The notes: generated from the sequence alone by a model not told the origin. Shown: positions 22,601 to 31,678, numbered from the stretch's first letter. The stretch: DNA of 64,000 nucleotides from Dendrolimus kikuchii (GCA_019925095.2 CM034412.1:14112001-14176000); one strand, 5' to 3'. Numbers and translations: made by a program.

Positions 22601-25600
22601 TCCGCAGCCATATCTATATGTGCTAATTTTTAATAATTTAAACCGCCAATTGTGTGTGACCAAAAAGACTATCTAATACCACCGTGTGCATTCAATCAAA
22701 CCTCGACGACCGCTGCCAGACGTCTCCAGGCTTGCCGAATTGGGAGAAGTGCAGTTTCGGGAGGTTAAGGTTAGTGACCAGATTTTCCTTCCCATATGAT
22801 CAATCGGATGCAACGATTGATCTGATTGTCCTGCCGTCCACTGTTCTTGAGTTATATTATCGAAGGCCGCACCAGTCCAGGAGGTAGGGCAATTATTATA
22901 CAACCGCCGCCACGTGGTGTGCTATTGGGGAGGTGAGGAAGGACCTCAAAATTTACCCTTGGCACCACCAATGACTGTGATCTTTAGTGCTACTTTTAAT
23001 CTTATATATAAAATTCTCGTGTCGCGGTGTTAGTTACCAAACTCCTCCGAAACGGCTGAGCCGATTTGTATGAAATTTTGGCATATCGGGTAGGTCTGAG
23101 AATCGCATTTATTTTTCATACCCCTAAATGACAAGGGTGACCCACCCCTAAATATATTTTTTATGTTTTTGTCAAAATTTATTTATGTTAATTTTTTTTA
23201 TGATTCGGCATTAAAAATACATACAACCCTAAATTTTCACCTTTCTACCACCAACCCCTATTTTTAAATAGCGATATTAGTACTTTAATAATTTTCTACT
23301 CTCGGCAGTCGATAATTGATCAGTTACCACTCGATCAGTTATCACTTCTCACCCCGTACACAGCACGGAGCAGGGATGAGAATGAAACCGGCGCTGCAAT
23401 CGGGTTCTAGATTTTTATTCTTTAAGGGCAGGACAGCGTCTGCCGGGTAATTAAAAAAAATAATAATAATGCCTTCTATGACATTTTTTGGGGTCCATGC
23501 AGGGAGTGGCGAGTCACCGTCTGCCCATTTCTCCATGTTCCCTGAACATTGCGACGGGCAGACGCCATAGTCCCCATATTCCCAGACCTTTAGTACCACT
23601 AGCAGTTCACCCCTATAGCCCGGTACTTTTTGTTCTCATTTATTTTTTTATTTTATTATAATCGCCGGTCAGTGTCACGCCACATTTACATTTAATTTGT
23701 CAAGGGGCCTCTACGTGTTGGCCTTTCCATAGCCCCATGCAAGTCCTCCAAAAGTCCGGGTCATTTTTATGGCCCGTGGTCTTGAAAGACATACAGGTAT
23801 AATAATAATAATAATCGCCAGACAAACACACATATTACATATCCCCAAATTAAGCAAGTTACGCTTGTGTTATGGGTAATATACAACGGACTACTCTGGG
23901 GCCGATCCCAGACACCCAGACCATAGTAAATAACGGAGAAAATACGTTTCCGAAATTTACCAGGAATCGAACTCGGAGCCTCTGCGTTGGAGTGAGGTAG
24001 GTAGGTCGGCAAAGGCTTAGCCCGCTCAACCACAGAGGCCGTCAGTAGTTAGTTATGTCTATAAAAAAGTGGAGATATAAATAGCTTGGCAAAGTTATAG
24101 AAATATTATATCCTCTTCTAACTTTTGATATATACAATGAAAAAATATAAGTTCATCTATAGAGCTTCAAAAAAATTTCACTTCTACTTGCCTAAAAATA
24201 TAATGGATATTGAAGCGTAGGAAGTCTTCAATGAAGCCCCCTTTTCCTTGAAATGCGTATATTTTAATATTTTGCGAATTTACAATAGTTTTTCTTGCGC
24301 GTACAATTTTTCGTCGGCGTTCCGTTCTTGATTTTTCGAATATTGGCCGTTGGCCGTAGACAATTGAGCGCTTGTCATAGGCAATTTTGATATTGCGTGT
24401 ACACACCGGCGCGAGCGTAGTGATATCATACTCGGCTGGACCGGTGTGTGCCTTCCTGTTGTAAATCTTCATCTTGATCTTTCTAATTACATCTATGCAG
24501 GAACGGAGAAGGAATACTATTTCCTGCGGCCGGGCGGCCTGTCGTAAGAGGCGACTTAACAACCCACAGCCAGGTGGTAAGGCGTTTGCCCGACTGGATG
24601 GATACCACCCCTGGTCTAAAGTATGTCGCCATAACAACCTTGAGTTGTGTTCCGGCGGCATTAGTGACCCGGTTCCAGTCTCCCTTAAGAGAGCAGCACC
24701 GCATTTGTAGCAACTTTGGTGTTGCAAATGTCCATAGGCGATGGTAACCGCTTTCCATCAAGTGGGCCGTCTGCCTGTCTGCTGATCTCCTGCAATAAAA
24801 AAATCGTGCCGCGACAGATATTTTGGTTTAAAAAATGTCATTACAATTTGCTGACTAAATTATCAATAAACTACGACAATGTTAACGTAATCATTATTAC
24901 TTTTTGGACACGATATCGCTACTATTATATACACCGATAAGATCTGAATCGCATGGTATTCCCCTAAGATCTATCTATCAAGGTAATACACAAACAAATA
25001 TTTGCTTGTAATCTATACTTATATCATAAAGAGGAAAGATTTGTATGTTTGTAAGCCCACTCAATCACAGAGGCCGTAAGTAAGTTTATTCATAATCAGT
25101 TCCTATATCTCACAATTCATTCTCTTGCCTTACCATCGGTTAAATTTAAACATTACTTTTATGGAGCTTACGCGACATTTTGACCGATAGTAAGGTAAAT
25201 TAAAAGTTTTATCCGTGCAGGAACGGAGAAAGAATTACAATTTCCTGCGTCCGGGCGGCCTGTCGTAAGAGGCGACTTAACAACCCACAGCCAGGTGGTA
25301 GGGCGTTTGCCCGACTGGATGGCTACCACCCCTGGTCTAAAGTATATCGCCATAACAACCTTGAGTTGTGTTCCGGCATTAGTGACCAGGTTCTAGATTT
25401 CCTTAAGAGAGCAGCAGCGCATTTGTAGCAACTTTGGTGTTGCAAATGTCTATAGGCGATGGTAACCGCTTTCCATCAAGTGGGCCGTTTGCCTGTCTGC
25501 TGATTTCCTGCAATAAAAAAAATTAACGATCGGTAAGATATAGACCGTCTAATAAAAATGGAAAATCTTTAATTCGCGATGAATTCGATATGAAGGACAT

Positions 25601-27825
25601 ATTGAGATGGCTTGCGGCTCTTGTCGTAGCGTTTTAATTACATTTTTTTTTTAAATTCTGACATCTACACTCTTGATGCGGCGAGAATAAGGACGGGCGG
25701 GAAGGTTTAAAGGAATGTAAAGAAATTACATAAAATATACGATAATTACCACTTACTGTAAAATGTGGCATACGTTGGTGTGATTAAGTTGTAAAGCTCC
25801 AACTCTCCACTGAATAAGCCATATTTTAAATAACTATCTCTCTCCAAACTCGCTGCTGACAAAGTTACTGAAACCTGAAATAAGACTAAGCTAGGAATAT
25901 CGAGTCTTGTGAATGAATGAATGAAACACTTTATTGCTCATCAAAAATTAAAACTACGTTCTCAAACCTAGGTACAGTAAATGTTGAACAAAGGGAGGTC
26001 TTATCGCTTAAAGCGATCTCTTCCAGGCAACCCCCTCAACTAAACGAAATATTAATACTACAGTGGCGATGAAGACAAGAAATAATATGAAACATTCCAA
26101 GAATAAGTAAAAAATAAATGAAATAGATAATAATATACTTTTCAACACACTTGCTCATAAAGTGGCTCTATGGTCACCGCAATTAGGCACAGAATGACAC
26201 CCATAATCAAACTGTGAGTAAAAAATATTATAACTCACTAGTGAGTTATAGATTTTTTTTTAAATTTCATTGGTTGAGTTGCTTTGTTCTTAAAAAAGGT
26301 TTTATTCAAAAAAAAAAATCGTGTTCTATAGAACAAATAAATTAATGTTCCTATTGCTTGCTCATTTCATGCAACTTCTTATTTAAATAGATAATTTTAA
26401 CTCGTACGTGTTTAATAAATAAAACTTTCACTCATATATAACTTTTTTTTATCTACTAAATAAAATGAGTTTTTGTTGTTATTTTATTCACAAGTGTGTT
26501 GAAAAACGTCGTATGATACACGTGTGTATTGATGATTACCGTCCTCGGCTCTCTTAAGACCCTCGCCTACGGCTCGAGTCTCAATGGCGCCTCGGCGGTA
26601 ATCACCAATGTTACGCACTAGTACCATAATGTACTATTATATACTATACAGACATGTTTTAGACCTGCGATGACCAAAGAAAGATATGTAGTAACCATCA
26701 GTTTAAAGGACTATATGGATTTAGCTTGTCTGATGTTGAGTGGCAGTGAGTTCCATAATCGGCCAATTCGCCAGGTGGTAGGGTATTTGCCCGACTGGAT
26801 GGCTACCACCCCTGATCTAGAGTATGCCGCCATAACAACCTTGAATTGTGTTCCGGCATTAGTGACCAGGTTCCAGTCTCCAGCGCATTTGTAGCACCTT
26901 TGGTGTTGCAAATGTTTATAGGCGATGGTAACCGCTTTCCATCAAGTGGGCCGTCTGCCTGTCTGCTGAATACATGCAATAAAAAAAAACCGACAGCCTG
27001 TACCGTGAAAGAGTTATCAACGAAGGAAGTGTGTACAGGTGTCATTATGAAGAGATTATTACTAGAGCGTAAATAACGGGAATTAGAAGAAGAAGTAGAA
27101 GTATGTAGGAAATCAAAACGTTCCTTTAAATACGGAGGGGTACGAGGATCAAAAAGGATATTGTACAAAAGAGTGTGTGTCGCAAGAAAAGGCTACCTTA
27201 CATTAACAAAAAAAAGACCTAGCTAGAAGTATTTGGATATAACTTGAAAGACAATGGTTTGTTGTCAACCTATCATTGCACACTGCTGGACGTAGGCCTC
27301 CTCTAGTTTGCGTTACTTATTCTGGTTCTCCGCTTTCCTCATCCAACCCCAAGCGGCGACCTTACACACGTCGTCGTTACATCGGGCTGTAGGGTGCAGG
27401 AACGGAGAAAGAATACAATTTCCTGCGGCCGGGCGACCTGTCGTAAGAGGCGACAAAACAACCCACAGCCAGGTGGTAGAGCATTTGCCCGTCTGGATGG
27501 CTAACACCTCTGGTCTAGAATATGCTGCTGTAACAACCTTGAGTTATGTTCTGGCATTGGTGGCCAGGTTCCAGTCTCCCTTTAGAGAGTGACAGCATAT
27601 TGGTAGCGCCTTTGGTGTTAACATCATATTATGAGTTTATGTACCAATTGTTTTTGTTTTGAATAATATATTTCGTTCTTTCTAAAAGAAAATACAATTG
27701 AAAATGCATAATTAAGTATATAATCTTACCCAACTGTCACTAATTATAGAAATAATAATACACAAAACACAAAGTACACTTAAAATAAATGCACTATAGA
27801 TAAAACCACGTCGAGTTACTGCCAT
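16508..27825 (-). CDS. Clarin-like four-transmembrane protein, gene A (six exons; last exon not found)
   Basis: Exons in order: 27825-27730, 25874-25757, 20212-20142, 18415-18340, 18017-17871 and 16667-16508. All have AG/GT borders, and they join in one open frame of about 222 codons starting at ATG 27825. Exon 1 encodes a first membrane segment ending DSW; exons 2-4 a cysteine-containing extracellular loop with YGLFSGEL; exon 5 a second membrane segment and GLPG; exon 6 a third membrane segment and LGYSY. The order, YGLF-GE and the GLxxW region fit the clarin family, membrane proteins linked to sensory-cell and actin-membrane organisation. Exon 6 appears to stop at a donor GTACGT, so TM4 should lie on a further exon. 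If that donor is not used, the frame ends at 16456. The tandem paralog is gene B. Confidence 0.75.
16683..16879 (-). mobile_element. CR1/Jockey-like LINE 3' end next to an exon
   Basis: The minus strand encodes WNELPAEV, a GRQRVADISDVANVHRRR end and the LINE 3' UTR ending TATAAAAAAA. The A-run ends about 15 nt before the splice acceptor of exon 6. It is truncated at its 5' side, where a SINE-A begins. Confidence 0.8.
16880..17170 (+). mobile_element. SINE-A copy with internal deletion
   Basis: After the CCTGCGGCC head, about 25 bp around the GTCGTAAGAGG region are missing. The rest is complete to the A tail. It lies in the intron between exons 5 and 6 of clarin-like gene A. Confidence 0.75.
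17330..17520 (+). repeat. Retroelement 3' end with (TTTC)n tail
   Basis: The segment ends AAATAAATATTTTCTTTC and continues as TTTC repeats. A second segment with the same kind of tail follows at 17630-17775 (CTAAATAAAATTATTTTCTTTC). Both look like retroposed 3' ends. Family unknown. Confidence 0.4.
17630..17775 (+). repeat. Second (TTTC)n-tailed segment
   Basis: Contains GGGACAAGATTGTATCAGGC and ends in AATAAAATTATTTTCTTTCT repeats. No coding frame. Confidence 0.35.
17871..18017 (-). CDS. Clarin-like gene A, exon 5
   Basis: 147 nt, phase 1 to phase 1. Encodes DNPPVISFAFYVSLLTIIF, a hydrophobic stretch, then CKNPVEPALGLPG. Acceptor TTTTAG, donor GTAACA. Confidence 0.8.
18058..18321 (-). mobile_element. 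RTE-like LINE 3' fragment with 15-bp duplication
   Basis: 18073-18306 lies between AAGAAAAATTACATA at 18058-18072 and 18307-18321. It fills most of the short intron between exons 4 and 5, in the same strand as the gene. The acceptor of exon 5 and donor of exon 4 are intact outside it. Confidence 0.85.
18340..18415 (-). CDS. Clarin-like gene A, exon 4
   Basis: 76 nt, phase 0 to phase 1. Encodes VEAMAQGFWPSLGCGATTE and a short continuation; donor GTACGC, acceptor TTGCAG. Loop region of the protein. Confidence 0.75.
18471..18652. mobile_element. MITE with long terminal inverted repeats, copy 1
   Basis: The left arm (GGACAAGTGGCAAAACGAAT, CGCAACAAAATTTTAAC) is the inverse of the right arm (GTTAAAATGTTGTTGCG, ATTCGTTTTGCCATTTGTCC). 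Arms are about 60 bp. The copy at 42929-43080 has the same design. No coding capacity. Confidence 0.75.
18653..19013. other. No exon seen; old repeat fragments
   Basis: Includes an AACCGACTTCAAGAGTAACT segment related to the fold-back at 43417. Otherwise unassigned intron sequence. Confidence 0.35.
19014..19499 (+). mobile_element. hAT-type element remnant with 8-bp duplication
   Basis: The element at 19022-19491 starts CAGGGGCGTAGCT and ends, inverted, CAGTGACGTAGCT. It is flanked by exact GTAATTAC duplications at 19014-19021 and 19492-19499. Inside, a plus-strand frame with MDDLINKFAEKKAGKVYF resembles the C-terminus of hAT transposases, so it is a deletion derivative of an autonomous element. 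Confidence 0.8.
19560..19740 (-). repeat. Inverted Helitron-family fragment
   Basis: Contains the inverse of the CGATTCTAG/GTGCCACCTACCGGTTC and GGGACCCAC...AACACACA blocks found in the Helitrons at 41325 and 50847, without termini. Confidence 0.5.
19741..20141. other. No exon seen
   Basis: AT-rich intron sequence between exons 3 and 4 of gene A. Confidence 0.35.
20142..20212 (-). CDS. Clarin-like gene A, exon 3
   Basis: 71 nt, phase 1 to phase 0. Encodes MTCVPALNACALSCKTEEE and RFIE, with three cysteines of the loop; gene B keeps all three. Acceptor TTTCAG, donor GTAAGG. Confidence 0.8.
20562..20876 (-). mobile_element. SINE-A copy, full length
   Basis: Lies in the intron between exons 2 and 3 of gene A and is the only copy in that gene inserted in the gene's own sense. 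Confidence 0.8.
20877..21299. other. No exon seen
   Basis: Unassigned intron sequence. Confidence 0.35.
21300..21560 (-). repeat. Repeat W copy
   Basis: Matches the inverse of 63640-64000. Shared blocks include GCGCGTTCC, CTCACAACG, and a CCGTTCCA...GGAACGG unit around GCGGGCGTT. It contains several short inverted repeats. Class unknown. Confidence 0.55.
21561..21738. other. No feature seen
   Basis: Unassigned intron sequence. Confidence 0.3.
21739..22051 (+). mobile_element. SINE-A copy, full length
   Basis: Close to the consensus; antisense to gene A. Confidence 0.8.
22380..22640. repeat. Repeat copy shared with 42600-42865
   Basis: Shared blocks: TTTAGGCCAAT, TTGATTATATGAT, GATCTGTGCCC, CCAACGATGTT, and CGACCCGC near the right end. 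No coding frame or terminal repeat was recognised. Confidence 0.5.
22641..22990. other. No exon seen
   Basis: Unassigned; contains GGTGGCACCACC-like segments near 22920-22970 but no consistent structure. Confidence 0.3.
22995..23455 (+). mobile_element. Diverged Helitron-family copy, 3' end damaged
   Basis: Begins CTTATATATAAAATTCTCGTG and has the CTCCTCCGAAACGGCT, TTTCATACCCCTAAATG and GGGCAGGACAGCGTCTGCCG blocks of the 41325 element. CTAG is replaced by GTAATT, so it is an old copy. Confidence 0.65.
23480..23800 (-). repeat. R3 repeat copy, both halves
   Basis: Inverse of 6250-6610 with the two halves in the matching order, which shows they form one element. It directly adjoins a SINE-T tail. 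Confidence 0.65.
23805..24045 (-). mobile_element. SINE-T copy
   Basis: Complete from the CTCTGTGGTTGAGCGGG head, through the box B GAGTTCGATTCC (one change from the consensus), to the (ATT)n tail on the left. Confidence 0.75.
24046..24494. other. No exon seen
   Basis: Unassigned intron sequence; 24395-24470 includes CACACCGGCGCGAGCGTAGT and its near-inverse CTGGACCGGTGTGTG. Confidence 0.3.
24495..24802 (+). mobile_element. SINE-A copy
   Basis: Full length with a CGG insertion in the GTTCCGGCATTAG region. Confidence 0.8.
25012..25076. other. Join of a Helitron head and a SINE-T head
   Basis: TCTATACTTATATCATAAAG is a Helitron-type 5' end; 30 nt later it becomes CCACTCAATCACAGAGGCCG, the inverse of the SINE-T start. 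A rearranged remnant. Confidence 0.45.
25211..25521 (+). mobile_element. SINE-A copy
   Basis: Full length, with a one-base insertion in the AGAATACAA block. Confidence 0.8.
25757..25874 (-). CDS. Clarin-like gene A, exon 2
   Basis: 118 nt, phase 0 to phase 1. Encodes VSVTLSAASLERDSYLKYG, LFSGELELYNLITPTYATFY. The KYGLFSGE segment is the best clarin match. Donor GTAAGT, acceptor TTTCAG. Confidence 0.8.
25905..26035 (-). mobile_element. Retroelement 3' end with conserved hairpin
   Basis: Inverse of the type at 13264: GTTGCCTGGAAGAGATCGC, then a TTTAAGCGATAAGACC hairpin side, and AGCAATAAAGTG at the other end, followed by an ATTC repeat. Confidence 0.55.
26139..26639. repeat. Repeat V copy 1 (about 500 bp)
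   Basis: Nearly identical to 29209-29702 in the same orientation. It contains a first unit with inverted ends TTTTCAACACACTTG and CAAGTGTGTTGAAAA, and a second unit with TGATTACCG and CGGTAATCA, closing with the TAGTAC...GTACTA stem. This copy lies in intron 1 of gene A, and the other lies upstream of exon 1. Confidence 0.8.
26770..26990 (+). mobile_element. SINE-A copy, 5'-truncated with internal loss
   Basis: Starts at CCAGGTGGTAGGG and lacks the TTAAGAGAGCAG block. Confidence 0.75.
26991..27392. other. No exon seen
   Basis: Contains CACTGCTGGACGTAGGCCTCC near 27281-27302, a motif common in insect repeats. Confidence 0.35.
27394..27622 (+). mobile_element. SINE-A copy lacking its 3' end
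   Basis: Head intact, diverged body; ends after CCTTTGGTGTT with no shared LINE tail or A-run. Confidence 0.7.
27730..27825 (-). CDS. Clarin-like gene A, exon 1 with start codon
   Basis: 96 nt, ATG at 27825, ending in phase 0 at donor GTAAGA. Encodes MAVTRRGF and a strongly hydrophobic segment ending ISDSW. Residues are identical to gene B at 22 of 32 positions. Confidence 0.8.
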
Positions 27826-27994
27826 TTTTAATTATCGAATGCAGACTCATTGATAAAAAAAAAAATATTTACGCTATCTATAGCAATCAGCTGATTAGTG
27901 ACGTTTTCATCATAATAATTTTTATTTCGCCGGAATTTAATGAGTGTGTGTGGTGTTCTGTAGTGCTCTCTCGGTGGTCTTTAGATTCTTCCTG

Positions 27995-28060
27995 TAGGAG
28001 ATAGCGCCATACTTAATCCAATAGTTCAGTCAGTGCAAACCTAGATGGCGCTGTCTCCTA
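27995..28060. repeat. Inverted repeat upstream of clarin-like gene A
   Basis: TAGGAGATAGCGCCAT at 27995-28010 pairs with ATGGCGCTGTCTCCTA at 28045-28060 (one mismatch in 16). It lies 170-235 nt upstream of the start codon, in the presumed promoter or 5' UTR. Could be a small MITE. Confidence 0.6.
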
Positions 28061-29070
28061 ATTAAACACACTATTCTTTGTAATATATATTGTATCAACC
28101 TCTTTTACATTTTATTCATAGTTTAGTTCAGTTTAATAAACCAATGCAAGCAGGTGAGTAAGTATTTTTATTTAACAGTGCAATTTAGGACGGCTCAATA
28201 AATCGCTTTAGAATGGGTCATTCGTGCACACCAAAAGCCCGATACTGCTATTTCGACATCTTGGCTTTGCGAAGATATTCAAAGTACGATTCCATTACAA
28301 TAGAGTCAAGAATTCATATGCTACTAATCCACCTTCTCGATATCATCGCAACAGAATAATAGTAGAAAATAGAGTTGAGTAGGACATGATTTTAAACTGA
28401 GTTTGTAAGAGTAACATGACATTTTGTACTGAACCAGTACAATGTACCCCTTCAAATCAGGTGAGAAGATTTGTATGGTTTGTACCGCGGCAGTACATTT
28501 GAAGCGATGAGGCCGGTGAGGCAGTGAGCGTCATCCCTCATTTAACCCGTACAAAACTTCTATAGAGTTCGGAAATGTTCGTTAAGAATCGGTTGTCATC
28601 GGCCTCGGTCACTTCATTTTACTAGGTCGTACATGTCATGTTGTCCCTCTTTGTCATGTGAATATCCGTCGAAGCGTTATTGTACTATTGTCCTCGTTCC
28701 GTCATTCCTCTTACATTTGATGCGTGAGTAGTAACAGGACAAAAATTTTGAAGTAGTACAAATTTACATTTTGAGCCTTATCGGTACAAATCTATTTTAT
28801 ACGGGACAAATGTACTGTCTCACACGTGTACTACTCATCACTAGTATAAAAATAGAAAAAAAACTTCCATTAGCAGAAGTGGCGTTAGCCGAAAAGAATA
28901 TTGAAAAGCTACCAAAATTCTAAACATTTATTTCGCGAAGTTTCGCTTATAAATATTTATAGAGTGGCTTGTCATGGCCACGCTATTGGAATTAACAGAA
29001 TACCCAAAATCAGGCAATCCTATGATTGAGACAATAGTGTCCGGCGATTTTGAAGAGCTAGTAATAGCAA
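28061..29070. other. No gene seen
   Basis: About 1 kb of unassigned sequence upstream of gene A. Confidence 0.35.
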
Positions 29071-29140
29071 AATTGGTTCACGGATTCAATAAACCACAAA
29101 TCCTCGCAAAAGAGAATCGTTTCATACCTAATATAATGCG
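29071..29140 (+). pseudogene. Tiny Penelope-like relic
   Basis: Plus-strand frame contains KPQILAKENRFIP, identical to a segment in the C-terminal region of the Penelope-like protein at 35704; nothing else of that element adjoins it. Confidence 0.5.
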
Positions 29141-29208
29141 CGTTTATATGTAACTACCTTGATAAGTGATTAGCATTATATAACAGTTTTTAATATTATT
29201 TTCAACAC

Positions 29209-29702
29209 ACTTGCTCATAAAGTGGCTCTATGGTCACCGCAATTAGGCACAGAATGACACGCATTATCAAACTGTGAGTAAAAAACATTATAACTCACTA
29301 ATGAGTTATAGATATTTTTTTTAAATTTTATTGGTTGAGTTGCTTTGTTCTTAAAAAAGTTTTTATTCAAAAAAAAAAAGATCGTGTTCTATAGAACAAA
29401 TAAATTAATGTTCCTATTGCTTGCTCATTTCATGCAACTTCTTATTTAAATAGATAATTTTAACTCGTACGTGTTTAATAAATAAAACTTTCACTCATAT
29501 ATAACTTTTTTTTATCTACTAAATAAAATGAGTTTTTGTTGTTATTTTATTCACAAGTGTGTTGAAAAACGTCGTATGATACACGTGTGTATTGATGATT
29601 ACCGTCCTCGGCTCTCTTAAGACCCTCGCCTACGGCTCGAGTCTCAATGGCGCCTCGGCGGTAATCACCAATGTTACACACTAGTACCATAATGTACTAT
29701 TA
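29209..29702. repeat. Repeat V copy 2
   Basis: Second copy of the 26139-26639 repeat, differing at scattered single bases. Confidence 0.8.
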
Positions 29703-30205
29703 AATAGGACTTTATGTGAATTGTCTTTGAATGTCGATTCTTTGTCTTTTCAGGTAAGCTTAGTGCATATAATGTTAGGTATTTAGCGTACATTTCAGTA
29801 CCTAATTGTGTGTAGGTACTAACATGAATAAAACTTTGTCCTTTCAGAGAAACACATCATTTTTATTCCATAAATTCCCAAAGTAATAAAGAGACGTATT
29901 ATATAGATTCAAAGATAAAGAAGTTTCTTGCGCCTTAAACTCGTAAAAAATGGCGTCTTGTTTTATGTCCCATATTAATATACGAGTATAATAATTTAGT
30001 GTTGTTCGGATCCACTTCAGCTAAGCATTTATACAATTTATTTAAAAATTAAAAATAAAGTCACCCATGCACAGAAGGCTTTCGTATTTCGCGCAATGAA
30101 TCAGCGTGGCTATGCAGTCGGCCTTCTGAGCACGCTTCCTCCTAGCAGCCATTTCTTAGATACTGGTCTGTGTAACAAATCGCCGCCAGATATATATAGA
30201 TCTTA
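29703..30205. other. No gene seen
   Basis: Unassigned; a 36-codon minus-strand frame beginning MAARRKRAQK near 30154 has no recognisable domain. Confidence 0.3.
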
Positions 30206-30598
30206 ACTTATTTATACACATACATAACTTCACGCCACTTCCCTTGCGGGGCAGGCACGAACAACAGAGCGCCATTTAGGCTTATTCTTACACACCTCAC
30301 TTGCTTCTTTAACATTCATAACTCTTGTCATGCACGCTCGTCTGTTCTTAAGGCTCCTGACATCACCTTCTGCTAGTACACGATCAATTTGATCATGCAA
30401 GGTGTGTCGTGGCCTTCCACGACTTCTGCATCCATCCACTTTTGCATTGTATATCTATTTAGTCATTCTTTCCACATGCCCGAACCACCGGAGCATTCCT
30501 TTCCTTACCTTCACCCCGACACTCTCTTTCAGACCAACTCTCTTTCTTACTTCGGTATTACGAACAAGGTCCGCGAGCGTCACTCCGCACTTATTTAT
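30206..30598 (-). mobile_element. RTE-like LINE 3' fragment with 10-bp duplication
   Basis: 30216-30588, flanked by ACTTATTTAT at 30206-30215 and 30589-30598. Carries the C-terminal coding tail with the same MHDE-block loss as the copy at 12855. Confidence 0.85.
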
Positions 30599-30639
30599 CA
30601 CTTACTTTAATTTAATGTTTAAAATAAAATAAAAGTAAT

Positions 30640-30955
30640 ATTTTCTTAAGTTTTCGCGACTTGTGTACATAATAAAACTACGTTTTAACGGTTTTAAGCG
30701 CGGTAATTTTATTTGATTTTGGTTTTTTCCGACGTTTCGGCCACTTTTCAGTGGCCGTGATCACGGAAGACAAAGATGTCAAGTGTCAACGAGTATTGTT
30801 AAAGTTTTATTTAGCCTACCGCCAACTTATTAATTTTAATTATTTAATTTTTAATTTTGTTTATGGTTATTATTTAATCTATGGGAGCCTAATCTAATTT
30901 ACTACCGCTTCGCAACATGTTATGGCTTGAAGAGAAGAAGCGGCGCAAGAAACTC
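30640..30955 (-). mobile_element. Penelope-like element, 3' UTR and terminal repeat (part 1 of a split element)
   Basis: Contains, on the minus strand, the terminal repeat with a hammerhead-like motif (30727-30768) and the ACCGCTTAAAACCGTTAAAA-type end running into TTAAGAAAATATTAC. It continues at 35626 after the BEL/Pao insertion: the joined sequence matches the uninterrupted copies at 38425-38822 and 56452-56832. Confidence 0.85.
30727..30768 (-). ncRNA. Hammerhead-ribozyme-like motif in the Penelope terminal repeat
   Basis: On the minus strand: TTCC (stem I), GTGATCA (core), a GGCCACT/AGTGGCC stem with loop GAAA (stem II), GAAA, CGTC, then GGAA (stem I partner). The layout is that of a minimal hammerhead with a two-base stem III. 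The usual core CTGATGA is changed at the two positions that pair with each other (C3 and G8 become G3 and C8), and there is one extra C before stem II. Activity is not shown. Other copies: 38522-38563, 56508-56549 and 62309-62350. Confidence 0.45.
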
Positions 30956-31129
30956 TGTCTAGGCTCCTCCTGGTTGGTATTCTTATAGTAATTAGTGGAC
31001 TGTTTTAATTATATATGATTTTATTCGCTGTATTAATTAGTATGTGTAAGCGTCGCCGGACGGTGTAAGGCGGACTGCGCCGCTCGCGGCGCTCCCCTCT
31101 CTCCCCGACGGAACTGGTCGGCGTTAACA
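30956..31129 (-). mobile_element. BEL/Pao retrotransposon, 3' LTR
   Basis: 174 bp, TGTCTAGG...GTTAACA as read on the plus strand. Identical to the other LTR (35448-35625) except for a 4-base insertion there (GGGT). The element is flanked by the 5-bp duplication AACTC (30951-30955 and 35626-35630). Confidence 0.9.
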
Positions 31130-31678
31130 CACTCCCGGCGTTGAAGATTTGTCTTCAAGAGAGCTGATGGGCAAGCAGCAAATGGAATTGAAGGCACGAC
31201 GGATGACTCTCTTCTTCGTCCTTATATCAGCAACCCTAGCGACGCCGTCATTTCCTGGTACGACGCGCTCTATCCTCCCAAGAAGCCACATCAGAGGTGG
31301 AGTGTTTTTCTCTTTAATAACAACAAGAGCTCCTTCTACAAGTTCTCCCTTAGAGCTATGCCATTTCGTCTTATTTTGAAGCCAGAAGATATACTCGTTG
31401 GAAAAGCGTCTCCAAAAGTGTTGTCGCAGACTCTCCACACGTTGAAATCTCTGCATACTGTTTATGTTTCGTGTGGAGATTTCTGGATGCGGCACAGCAG
31501 TAAGTGGTCTTCCAACAAGGAAATGAGCAGGAGTAAAAGGTTGAAGGTCAGAAGGGTCGTTGGAAAGAGGAGTTAAGGGACGTGAGTTTAAAATGGCTTC
31601 GATTTGCGCTAAACATGTAGTCATCTCTTTGAAGGCAAGTTGAATCAAACCTAAAATACGTACTCCGATGTGTGGCAT
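31124..31678 (-). CDS. BEL/Pao polyprotein C-terminus (integrase end, DUF5641-like)
   Basis: 184 residues. The segment ILNSRPLTPLSNDP near residue 30, FTPAHFLVGRPL near residue 48, and the C-terminal MWLLGRIERVVPGNDGVARV domain near residue 129 are typical of the integrase tail of BEL/Pao elements. The stop codon TAA is formed by the first bases of the LTR. The catalytic core of the integrase upstream is missing or broken, so this is a fragment of a deleted polyprotein. Confidence 0.85.
   Translation of the reverse strand: MPHIGVRILGLIQLAFKEMTTCLAQIEAILNSRPLTPLSNDPSDLQPFTPAHFLVGRPLTAVPHPEISTRNINSMQRFQRVESLRQHFWRRFSNEYIFWLQNKTKWHSSKGELVEGALVVIKEKNTPPLMWLLGRIERVVPGNDGVARVADIRTKKRVIRRAFNSICCLPISSLEDKSSTPGVC

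Noticed and set aside
30736..30766. Terminator-type hairpin in the Penelope terminal repeat
   Set aside because: No transcription-termination context in an animal genome; the surrounding GAAA and GGAA/TTCC arrangement fits a ribozyme-like fold better.
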